Of a DNA stretch of 36,793 nucleotides, positions 1-6,719 are shown piece after piece. Position 1 is the first letter of the stretch, and each line of letters begins with the position of its first letter. The translations under genes and the position numbers were made by a program. The stretch is from Candidatus Woesearchaeota archaeon (GTDB lineage Archaea > Nanobdellota > Nanobdellia > Woesearchaeales > DSVV01): contig JAGVYH010000016.1 of NCBI GenBank assembly GCA_018303325.1, forward strand, positions 1 through 36,793, written 5' to 3'. The notes below the pieces were generated by a model. That model was not told where the DNA came from. It saw nothing but the letters and a program-made list of their open reading frames with translations, and did no database searches.

Positions 1-43
1 ATTTTCGGATAAACTGAAATTAATGTAAAGTTATTTCCTAATA

Positions 44-250
44 ATCAAATCACTTTCTGCTAGTCACTAATGTTCCGATTATTAAAGTGATTTGATATAT
101 AGTAAGTGACGTAAATTTTTATACAAATAGTGTCACTTACTATATTTGAAGGACATAACAATTTTGATAAGTATTTTTTTATGTTCTTCATTATAATTCC
201 ATTTGTATATACAAAAGTCCTTGTTTTTTGTTAGGAAGCTAAGGACTTTT
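44..250. repeat. Array of four consecutive hairpins
   Basis: The first 387 bases hold no convincing gene. Four dyads follow one another: 44-56 pairs with 84-96 (13 bp, perfect), 97-110 with 132-145 (14 bp, perfect), 147-157 with 180-190 (11 bp, one G-T wobble), and 213-222 with 241-250 (10 bp, perfect). Spacers between them are at most about 22 nt. They could be stacked terminators of a gene left of the window, a structured RNA, or REP-like palindromes. The array ends about 30 nt before the methyltransferase promoter. The dyads are seen directly; their role is not known. Confidence 0.6.
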
Positions 251-276
251 AGTAATATCCTTGTCTTTTGAAAAAG

Positions 277-285
277 TTTATATAC
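277..285 (+). promoter_or_regulatory. TATA box for the methyltransferase gene
   Basis: TTTATATAC matches the archaeal TATA consensus. Transcription would start near 305-310, giving a leader of about 80 nt that contains the AAAGGTGA ribosome binding site just before the TTG start at 388. Confidence 0.5.
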
Positions 286-387
286 TCTTATTATATGTGT
301 ATTTTTGTAAGTATACTAATTGAGCAAATTAAATTTGTAGATGAATTATTGATGAGCAGAATGATTGTTAAGTAAAAAGGTGAAAAA

Positions 388-1059
388 TTGGCGAAAAAAA
401 CTGCTGAAAAAGGGTTGCTAAAATATGCCTCACTAAATGCGTGCAGTCCTTCTCATATAAAAACAAGGCCAGAGCCGGAATTTGTTGCTTTCTTGAGTAC
501 ATTAAATGAACGCGGCAAACTATTAGATGTTGGATGTGGAATTGGTTTTGAATCTGATTATGCGCAAAAACTTGGGTTTGAAGTTACAGGCATTGACAAG
601 GATTATGGATGCATTAAAAAAGCAAAAGAATTAAACCCAAATCCTGATTTCAGACAGATTGATTTTTTCAATTACATAAAAAATGTTCCTAAAAATGAAT
701 TTAATGTCATTGTCGATTCCAAATTCAGCAATAAACTCTCTCTTGGCAAATTAAAAAGATATTACAAAAACATATCAAAAGCCCTGAAATATGGTGGATA
801 TATGTACCTGCAGGTTTTATCTACAGAAGATGGATACTGCAAAACTCATTGCCCAAAGAGAGAATGGACAAAAATCGGCGACGAGTATATAAGATATTTT
901 TCAAAAGCAGGATTATTGAATTTGTTAAAGTTAACTGGCTTGAAAGTTGAGAGCCTTAGAACAATCAAACAAAGAACATTCTATGAACTCCACAATAACG
1001 AAACAAAAGAAGAAACATATCATATTGTGATTGCAAGGCAGATTATAAAAAAGTGGTGA
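388..1059 (+). CDS. Class I SAM-dependent methyltransferase
   Basis: The 223-aa protein has the Rossmann-fold methyltransferase motif I, LLDVGCGIGF, at about residues 46-55. A later acidic residue in GIDKD would bind the SAM ribose, and an IDFFNY stretch follows in the motif II region. The C-terminal half is basic and carries HCPKREW, which is not diagnostic. The start is TTG at 388, supported by AAAGGTGA at about 376-383. No other start with a ribosome binding site is close. The acceptor substrate cannot be told. The family covers small molecules, RNA and protein, and the neighbours (two small unknown genes) do not help. The gene is probably transcribed alone from the TATA box at 277. Confidence 0.75.
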   Translation: MAKKTAEKGLLKYASLNACSPSHIKTRPEPEFVAFLSTLNERGKLLDVGCGIGFESDYAQKLGFEVTGIDKDYGCIKKAKELNPNPDFRQIDFFNYIKNVPKNEFNVIVDSKFSNKLSLGKLKRYYKNISKALKYGGYMYLQVLSTEDGYCKTHCPKREWTKIGDEYIRYFSKAGLLNLLKLTGLKVESLRTIKQRTFYELHNNETKEETYHIVIARQIIKKW

Positions 1060-1141
1060 ATTGTTTGTCAGATTTAATTGAATTTAACAATACACTTGCT
1101 TGCTTTTTTGATTTATTTGTTGAAATTCGAGGTGATGTTTA

Positions 1142-1357
1142 ATGCCAAGATTAGAAATTAAAAAAGGAAAGAAAATACTTGCCGTAGCAGAGAGACCTGA
1201 AGATATCAACTTAAAGGTAATAAAAGATTTCAGGTTAAAGATACCACAAATGAAATCCGTATTGACAATGAAAGGCAAAACAATTGTTTTGAAGGGCAAG
1301 TATTCTGAAATCAAGTTATTCCCAAAAGATATTGAAAAGATAAAGAAATTGTTATAA
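1142..1357 (+). CDS. Small basic protein of unknown function
   Basis: This 71-aa protein is rich in lysine and isoleucine (MPRLEIKKGKKILAVAERPE at the N terminus) and has no cysteine, membrane segment or recognisable motif. Alternating charged and aliphatic residues suggest short beta strands and a helical C terminus (FPKDIEKIKKLL). The ATG is preceded by GAGGTGA, a strong archaeal Shine-Dalgarno sequence, which makes it a real gene despite its size. It lies 82 nt after the methyltransferase and may share its transcript. An overlapping minus-strand open frame (1084-1314) lacks any such signal. No family is recognised. Confidence 0.65.
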   Translation: MPRLEIKKGKKILAVAERPEDINLKVIKDFRLKIPQMKSVLTMKGKTIVLKGKYSEIKLFPKDIEKIKKLL

Positions 1358-1379
1358 CGCGAAAATCAATTTTTAGTAA

Positions 1380-1389
1380 AATATATAAA
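1380..1389 (+). promoter_or_regulatory. TATA box before the 56-aa gene
   Basis: AATATATAAA lies about 105 nt upstream of the ATG at 1496. The 5' untranslated leader would be about 80 nt, longer than for most genes in this window. Confidence 0.4.
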
Positions 1390-1495
1390 CTAGTTGTGTA
1401 ATTAATATACTGATATACTAAACTAGATTGTAATATCAATAACTATTTGATAATAATAGAGCTAAAATAATCTAAAAAAGAAAAAGAGGGAAAAC

Positions 1496-1666
1496 ATGGC
1501 AAACAAAATGATGATAGGCGGTGCAGAAGCTAATTTTTTAAAAACAATGTTAGACAATGCAAGTAAAAAATACACCCCAGCAGCACCAAACACAGCTGGC
1601 AATGAAGACCCAAACAAGATAGCACAGCTTACAAAAGATTTACAGGCTAAATGGGCAAAGAGATAA
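1496..1666 (+). CDS. 56-aa small protein of unknown function
   Basis: The frame runs ATG 1496 to TAA 1664-1666 and encodes 56 residues beginning MANKMMIGGAEANFLKTMLD and ending LTKDLQAKWAKR. An AAAGAGGG purine stretch sits about 5 nt before the ATG. Predicted layout: a short N-terminal helix, a proline/asparagine-rich linker (YTPAAPNTAG), and an amphipathic C-terminal helix. Absence of in-frame stops, the purine-rich ribosome binding site, the TATA box upstream and a protein-like composition support coding. It has no cysteine and no membrane segment. No homologue is recognised. Confidence 0.6.
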   Translation: MANKMMIGGAEANFLKTMLDNASKKYTPAAPNTAGNEDPNKIAQLTKDLQAKWAKR

Positions 1667-1757
1667 AGTTAGAAGAGATAAATTTAGTTGTTTTGATTCA
1701 TTATTATTAATTTACTTAATTTTATAATTATTCTTTGATTTTTAGCTGAATTTACAG

Positions 1758-1961
1758 CATAAAAACGTATGTGCATAGCTCTTTTAAGGATTATGCTACT
1801 GTCTCAAATTTGTTTTCTGAGCAGTTTTATTCGTAAGATATCGAGTGGCCGAAAACAAAAGATATATTCGCTGCAACTGCAGAGAATAAATTATAAAGTT
1901 TTCGGCGAAGAAAACTGACAGTAGCATAATCCCAATGAGAGCTATGCACATCCATAAAAAC
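1758..1961. mobile_element. MITE-like element with 35-bp terminal inverted repeats
   Basis: The 452-base gap between the 56-aa gene and rps15 holds no gene but one striking element. Arms 1769-1803 and 1917-1951 are inverted copies, matching 14 + 16 bp around a 5-base unpaired block. Just outside them the 9-mer CATAAAAAC occurs on both sides (1758-1766 and 1953-1961), as a target-site duplication would. Inside, further dyads nest: 1812-1818 with 1909-1915, GCCGAAAAC 1848-1856 with GTTTTCGGC 1898-1906, and a central hairpin near 1866-1887. The whole could fold as one long hairpin RNA. No transposase frame is present. Alternative: a structured non-coding RNA. Confidence 0.55.
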
Positions 1962-1967
1962 CCAACA

Positions 1968-1976
1968 TTTATAAAT
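1968..1976 (+). promoter_or_regulatory. Possible TATA box for rps15
   Basis: TTTATAAAT lies just right of the MITE-like element, about 145 nt before the rps15 ATG. A second AT-rich candidate (TTTTTAAAC near 2074-2082) would give a much shorter leader. Which one is used cannot be decided from the sequence. Confidence 0.3.
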
Positions 1977-2118
1977 CAGTCCCTTCTTTCTTCATAACAT
2001 CGAGAGATAACATTGTTTGTACATACTGGCTTTGTTATACTGGAGATAAGAGCAAATTATTTCTTATTTCCTAAATTTTTAAACAACATTTAAAAAACTA
2101 AACTAAGGAGGATTGAAG

Positions 2119-2574
2119 ATGGCAAGAATGTATTCAAGAAGTAAAGGCCAATCAGGCTCAAAGAAACCATTAAAAGCAACAGTACCAACATGGGTAAGAT
2201 ACAAGCCTAAAGAAGTTGAATTATTAATCGCAAAATTATATAAAGAAAAAAATTCACCCTCAAGAATTGGTTTGATATTAAGAGATGTTTACGGCATTCC
2301 AAGTGTCAAAGTTTTAACAAAGAAATCAATAAACCAAATTTTGAAAGAGAAGAATCTTCTTGCTGAGATACCTGAAGATATAATGAGCCTTATGAAGAAA
2401 AACATCCAAATAAGAAAGCATTTGGAAGAAAACAGAAAGGATCAGGTTGCCAAAAGAGGGCTTTTGATAACCGATTCAAAAATAAAAAAGTTGGTCAAAT
2501 ATTATAAAAAGGATAAGAGACTGCCAGAAGACTGGAAGTACGATCCTGAAAAAGTCAAATTGTTGATTGGATAA
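2119..2574 (+). CDS. rps15: Ribosomal protein uS15 (S15P)
   Basis: The 151-aa product is the archaeal/eukaryotic form of small-subunit protein S15, which binds the central domain of 16S rRNA. The N terminus MARMYSRSKGQSGSKKP is the typical basic archaeal extension. SPSRIGLILRDVYGIPSVK and HLEENRKDQVAKRGL are the conserved S15 core. Length fits the archaeal family. The ATG at 2119 follows AAGGAGG (2105-2111) at the right spacing and is preferred over the in-frame TTG at 2113. A DHH nuclease gene follows downstream, an arrangement known in other archaea, though here a structured gap of about 330 bases separates them. Confidence 0.95.
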   Translation: MARMYSRSKGQSGSKKPLKATVPTWVRYKPKEVELLIAKLYKEKNSPSRIGLILRDVYGIPSVKVLTKKSINQILKEKNLLAEIPEDIMSLMKKNIQIRKHLEENRKDQVAKRGLLITDSKIKKLVKYYKKDKRLPEDWKYDPEKVKLLIG

Positions 2575-2901
2575 TCAAAAAAATAAGTGATTAATTACAA
2601 ACTGGGTATTATACCCCGCAGCTTGCTGTGGCTGGGTACATGCTAATCCGAAGGATTTGCATGTCTGATAATCTCGATGAAGTCGAGATTATCTTTAGGC
2701 AAATTTGAGGCATTTTTTTTGATTGTTCGCTTATTTTTCGAGGCAGGTTTTTTGATTTAATTCAAAAAAAAGGGGTTATAAACTCCACAGCTCTGCTGTG
2801 ACCCATTTTTAAGAGTAAACCTCCCATCTGAAGCGTTGGCAAAATAAAGCCCCGCAGCTCTGCTGCGATTGGGAAGTTTACTTAAAAAAGGGGGAATATT
2901 G
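2575..2901. repeat. Hairpin-rich region between rps15 and the DHH nuclease gene
   Basis: No gene is seen in these 327 bases, but there is dense secondary structure. 2638-2649 pairs with 2653-2664 around a GAA triloop (one mismatch). 2667-2677 pairs perfectly with 2683-2693 (T-G closing pair plus GAA). Two related palindromes follow: CACAGC-TCT-GCTGTG (2786-2800) and CGCAGC-TCT-GCTGCG (about 2854-2868). A weaker relative, CCGCAGC-TT-GCTGTGG, lies near 2614-2630. AGTAAACCTCCCA (about 2813-2825) can pair with TGGGAAGTTTACT (about 2870-2883), enclosing the last palindrome and reaching the ribosome binding region of the next gene. Coordinates near 2860-2880 may be off by one. Confidence 0.5.
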
Positions 2902-4509
2902 GTGTTTAAACAATACTTAAAAGAGTGCGTAGATAGTTTTAGAAATATTGATAATAAAGAAACCATCAGGATAATCACCCATCTGGATACAGACGGCATA
3001 AGCGCTGCTGCAATCCTGACTAAAGCAATGATAAGGGAACGAAAAAAGTTTTCTGTTGTATTTGTTAATTGTCTTACAAAAGAATTTATTACCTCTCTGG
3101 CATCTGAGCCGAACAAAATTTTTGTGTTTTTAGATTTGGGTACCAGCCATATAAGCAAAATTAAGCAAGATTTAAAAGAAAAAACTATTTATATTCTCGA
3201 TCATCACTCAACAAGAATAAGAAAAATAAATGAATTGACAAAGAAGACAGACGAAGAGAAAATAAAGATAGACGAAGAAAAAAGAAAGACAGATGAAGAG
3301 AAAAAAAAGAGTGATGAAGAAAAGAATTCATATCAATATTTATCTCAAAATCTATTTCATGTCAATCCGCACATTTTTGGTATTAATGGCTCAAAAGAAA
3401 TAAGCGGAGCTGGTGTAGCATATATCTTTGCTAAAGAATTAAACATTAAAAATATGGATCTTGCATGTTGGGGTATTCTTGGTGCAATTGGCGATTCGCA
3501 GGAAGATAATAGTTTTTCCGGTTTGAATGAGGAAATTCTTAAGGATGCAATAGACTCAAAAAAGATTTCTGTTGAAACAGGCATAAGATTCTTTGGTGCT
3601 GAGCACAAGCCATTGTTTAAACTGCTGAAAAACTGCACAGATTTTTACATGCCAGGCATAACAGGACAGGATGATAAAGCGCAGGATTTTTTATCTTCTA
3701 TTGGCATTGAGCCAAGAATTAAAGGCAGATGGACAAAATTAGATGATCTAAAGGATGATGAATTAAAAAAACTTATTGAAACTATTTGTTTGGTAAAGTC
3801 TAATAAAAGTAATAATGAAAAAAAGGGAGGAATAACTAATGAAAATAAACAAGATTTAATCGACGACAAAAAAGAAGATTCAAATGATGACAAAAATAAT
3901 TGCTCAATTTATGAAAATAAATATATCTTATGCGGCGCTTCACAGGATATTCGTGATTTAAGGGAACTGTCGACAGTATTGAATGCCTGCGGAAGATTAG
4001 ATAAAGCATCAATTGGGCTTGGATTATTATTAGGCGACAAAAAGAGTTTAATCAGCGCAATATATACTTTGAATGAATACAAGCGTGAAATATTAAATGG
4101 TATTAAATGGATAGAAACAAGGAAAAGAACAAGCAGGATTACTGAAGAGAAAGGATATATTATAATTAATGCTGAGGAAAATATCTCACCCAAAATATTG
4201 GGAACTATTACCAGTATGCTGTCAAGAAATCATGAGCTTGTTCAAGGCACTTATTTGCTTGCATTAGCGAAGACAAAAGACAATAAAACAAAGATTTCCT
4301 TCAGAATCTCAGGTTCATGGAACAGCAAGAGCAACTCAAAGATTAATCTCGTTAAGTTGCTTGGAAGAATGGTTGAGCAGTTTGACGGCGAATACGGCGG
4401 GCATTCAAATGCAGCAGGGGGATTAATAGACACAAAACACGAGAAGATGTTTATTGAAACTGCAAAGAATGAATTAGGGAAAAAAGCGCTGGAAGAAGTT
4501 GTTGAGTGA
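2902..4509 (+). CDS. DHH/DHHA1 phosphoesterase, RecJ/GAN-like nuclease
   Basis: The 535-aa protein belongs to the DHH superfamily: HLDTDG at residues 27-32, FLDLGTSH near 77-83, the DHH motif (ILDHHS) at 100-102, and the DHHA1 GGH motif in YGGHSNAAGG near 499. Archaeal members (GAN/RecJ-like) are single-strand exonucleases associated with the GINS-MCM replisome; others degrade short RNA or nucleotides. Two lysine/glutamate/asparagine-rich insertions, at about 113-143 (four TDEEK-like units) and in the middle of the protein, make it longer than usual. GTG 2902 is chosen because GGGGG (2890-2894) lies at ribosome-binding distance. An in-frame TTG at 2869 lies inside a hairpin, and TTG 2899 is also possible. 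Confidence 0.88.
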   Translation: MFKQYLKECVDSFRNIDNKETIRIITHLDTDGISAAAILTKAMIRERKKFSVVFVNCLTKEFITSLASEPNKIFVFLDLGTSHISKIKQDLKEKTIYILDHHSTRIRKINELTKKTDEEKIKIDEEKRKTDEEKKKSDEEKNSYQYLSQNLFHVNPHIFGINGSKEISGAGVAYIFAKELNIKNMDLACWGILGAIGDSQEDNSFSGLNEEILKDAIDSKKISVETGIRFFGAEHKPLFKLLKNCTDFYMPGITGQDDKAQDFLSSIGIEPRIKGRWTKLDDLKDDELKKLIETICLVKSNKSNNEKKGGITNENKQDLIDDKKEDSNDDKNNCSIYENKYILCGASQDIRDLRELSTVLNACGRLDKASIGLGLLLGDKKSLISAIYTLNEYKREILNGIKWIETRKRTSRITEEKGYIIINAEENISPKILGTITSMLSRNHELVQGTYLLALAKTKDNKTKISFRISGSWNSKSNSKINLVKLLGRMVEQFDGEYGGHSNAAGGLIDTKHEKMFIETAKNELGKKALEEVVE

Positions 4510-4565
4510 ACATTAAATAAAAAAAACATAAAAAAGAAACAAAAAAGCAGCAGGGATTGTGCTTA

Positions 4566-5753
4566 TCATTGATTATTAACTTTAACAAAAGTTAACTTCT
4601 CTTCTATCTTACTCAATGCATAGCCAAATGGCAGATATTTTAGAGTATGGCGCATAACTTCTTCTGTGTACAAGCCATTATCCATGACGATCAGACCATT
4701 ATTTGCTTTTACAGTTGGCTCAACAACAATTAAATCAATGTGGCCTTTGCATTCATATCCTGCTCTTGTGCCGTCTTCATCCAATGGATCACCAAAAGCA
4801 AAATGTATTGCTCTGCCGCATTTCTCGTCTTGTAACATTTTACCTATAAACCCAGTTACTCCTAAATTTGTGCCCAATGCAAATTCTCCAACTTTTCTAG
4901 TAAGGAATTCCTTCTTGCCGTTTAGATTGAACACATATGTTCTTAAATCATATTCTAACTCCTTGTTTCTCGGACAAGATATCTCAACTGCCATTCCCGA
5001 TTGAATGTTTACATAAACGGGTGTTTCTTTTAGATGGCCATATTTCTTGTTTAAGAAATCACCAACACAACCATCAACTACGGCTGTTCCGTTTACATTA
5101 TATGGTGTGCAAAATACTTCGCCGTCTGGCAAATTTGCCAATTGTCCTTTTTTAACTGGCTGAGAAGGTACCCAAGGAAAATTTTGAGGATCAATATCAC
5201 AAATAAGATTAGTTCCCTTTTCACTTGTTACGTTTATTCTTCTTGTGCCTGACAACAAATCAACAAGTGCTTTGCTTAGCGCATACACTACATTATAATC
5301 AGCTGCCATACCTTCCATCATCATTTGTTTTATAAACCCTGGACAATGACCATGTCTCGCACTGGATTTGGAAACAGCTCTCATCATAGGTCTTCTTACT
5401 GTATCTAATTCTTCACCCATTGACTGTGCAACAAACATTGTGACATCTGAATTATTTACTCTTTCTACTAAACCATCAGGCATAGCAGATAATGGCCTTT
5501 TACCAGAATCTTCAAGAACATAAATGGTTACATTATCTTTTCCTGTAATCTGTTTTGCAACTTCGACAAATGCATCTTGTGTTTCACTCATTGTAGCAAA
5601 ATCTGTTACAATTGTTACTTTTTCACCGCTCTTAAGACCAAGCATATTTTCTAAACCCTGTCTTGCGCCTGCGAATATTTTACTTCGCTCTTCTGATGCG
5701 TATTCAGACCCTGCTGATGACTGACTAGATTTTACTAATGATTCTGGTTCCAT
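4566..5753 (-). CDS. M29-family metallopeptidase (aminopeptidase T-like)
   Basis: The 395-aa protein resembles the M29 family (thermophilic leucyl aminopeptidases AmpS/PepS; the fold also covers NicX-type dioxygenases). Seen features: an N-terminal Rossmann-like part (GEKVTIVTDF), a middle LPDGEVFCTPYNVNGTAVVD, then GEFALGTNLGV, HFAFGDP and HIDLIVVEPTV near the C terminus. These match the metal-ligand regions of the family (Glu, His, and the H-x-D pair). Length is close to the family's 400-410. ATG 5753 is preceded by GGTGAT, a strong ribosome binding site, and by a TATA-like TTTATAGTA about 30 nt upstream. It is convergent with the DHH nuclease; only about 55 bases separate the two ends. Substrate is unknown. 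Confidence 0.8.
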   Translation of the reverse strand: MEPESLVKSSQSSAGSEYASEERSKIFAGARQGLENMLGLKSGEKVTIVTDFATMSETQDAFVEVAKQITGKDNVTIYVLEDSGKRPLSAMPDGLVERVNNSDVTMFVAQSMGEELDTVRRPMMRAVSKSSARHGHCPGFIKQMMMEGMAADYNVVYALSKALVDLLSGTRRINVTSEKGTNLICDIDPQNFPWVPSQPVKKGQLANLPDGEVFCTPYNVNGTAVVDGCVGDFLNKKYGHLKETPVYVNIQSGMAVEISCPRNKELEYDLRTYVFNLNGKKEFLTRKVGEFALGTNLGVTGFIGKMLQDEKCGRAIHFAFGDPLDEDGTRAGYECKGHIDLIVVEPTVKANNGLIVMDNGLYTEEVMRHTLKYLPFGYALSKIEEKLTFVKVNNQ

Positions 5754-5930
5754 TTTATCACCTTGTTGTTGCTATATTACTATAAACCTCTCTTTTCACT
5801 AAATTTAATATAATAGAAATTATACTCCAAATATAAATATTTGTATTTATTAGCCAATTAATGTTTTTTACTGCTCTCAATCCTGTTTACCGCTTACAAT
5901 TATATTTCTCCCATACACTCTTTTTCTCTC

Positions 5931-5966
5931 GCTCCCAACCCGTTTGTGGGCGCAGCCACAGTTTCA
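5931..5966 (+). repeat. Partial copy of the 19.3-kb repeat in a 328-base gap
   Basis: The gap 5754-6081 has no gene. 5931-5950 matches 19301-19320 at 19 of 20 bases, and the following GCGCAGCCAC is again a small hairpin, as in the larger repeat. The rest of the gap is pyrimidine-rich or T-rich on the plus strand (for example 5985-6010). The fragment suggests that the repeat family is dispersed in this genome. Confidence 0.5.
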
Positions 5967-6081
5967 TAAAAAAATTTTAAGTTTTAAAAAGTTTTTTACT
6001 GTTTTTTTAGAGTTATGCCTATATTCAATTTTTAAAAAATAAAACCCCAATAATAATTAAAATAGATAAAAAACGCATACT

Positions 6082-6354
6082 TTACAGCACATTCCTTATC
6101 TGATCAATATGATCTACAATATCCTTGCCTTTTTTTGTAAGACTTAGAAGTTTTAATCTTCCCTGCTTGTTGAAATTGATTAAACCCGCAATATTCATCT
6201 GCTGAAGAATTTTTACTACGTGACTGTATGTGCAGTCAATTTGTTTTGCCAAAGAACTTGCATATACTTCGCCTTTTGCATTGTACAAACCAACCAACAT
6301 CATTGTTGGCTTCTCTCTAAAAATCACATTAAAAATTTCTTTATTCTTTATCAC
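6082..6354 (-). CDS. Winged-helix transcriptional regulator (MarR/ArsR-like)
   Basis: The 90-aa protein has one winged helix-turn-helix: PTMMLVGLYNAKGEVYASSL, a recognition helix region SHVVKILQQMNIAGLI, a basic wing (NFNKQGRLKLLSLTKKG), and a short dimerisation helix (KDIVDHIDQI). It is a compact DNA-binding protein of the MarR/ArsR/DUF-type wHTH group common in archaea. GTG 6354 is preferred because GGGGTG lies 5 nt upstream and an AT-rich TATA-like TTTTTAAATT at about 6383-6392 would start transcription near it. An in-frame GTG at 6378 would add eight residues. It is divergent from the XPD-like helicase gene. Target and ligand are unknown. Confidence 0.8.
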   Translation of the reverse strand: MIKNKEIFNVIFREKPTMMLVGLYNAKGEVYASSLAKQIDCTYSHVVKILQQMNIAGLINFNKQGRLKLLSLTKKGKDIVDHIDQIRNVL

Positions 6355-6439
6355 TTTCGCACCCCGTCTAAAATTCACCTAAATTTAAAAATCGCACCCC
6401 TTTGGTTTGTGTAGTAAAATGATTTACAACAATGTCAAC

Positions 6440-6524
6440 ATGTTATATGTAACATCTGCAAAATCTATAATTAATGAAAAACCAAGTGATATTTAAATGT
6501 ATTGAAAATATATGTTGAAACATA
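6440..6524. promoter_or_regulatory. Two related dyads in the divergent regulator/helicase spacer
   Basis: The 341-base stretch 6379-6719 has no gene. It contains ATGTTA-TATG-TAACAT (6440-6455) and TATGT-TGAA-ACATA (6511-6524), two dyads sharing an ATGT...ACAT core. They sit upstream of the winged-helix gene, where an autoregulatory operator would be expected. A TATA-like TTTATTAA near 6685-6692 lies about 30 nt before the helicase ATG, suggesting leaderless transcription of that gene. Operator function is an inference. Confidence 0.35.
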
Positions 6525-6719
6525 GGTTAAAGATTGTAGATATGGTTATTTATACAAAACAAAATATATGTTTTAGTATACTGGTTTAATTTTTTCTGCA
6601 CCGAGGTTTGAAAAAGGCAAATTTTTAACCACATATCCTTAATACCAAAAGTATGATAATACAAAGAAAGGTAAATATCAATAAATTTATTAATCATAAA
6701 AAAACACTAAAAAACTAAG

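Noticed and set aside
1084-1314. Minus-strand open frame opposite the 71-aa gene
   Set aside because: It has no ribosome binding site, and its hydrophobic Phe/Ile/Leu-rich composition is that of an antisense shadow. The plus-strand gene has GAGGTGA.
1767-1952. Simple rho-independent-type terminator
   Set aside because: Its size (185 bp), nested stems and flanking 9-bp direct repeats do not fit a terminator.
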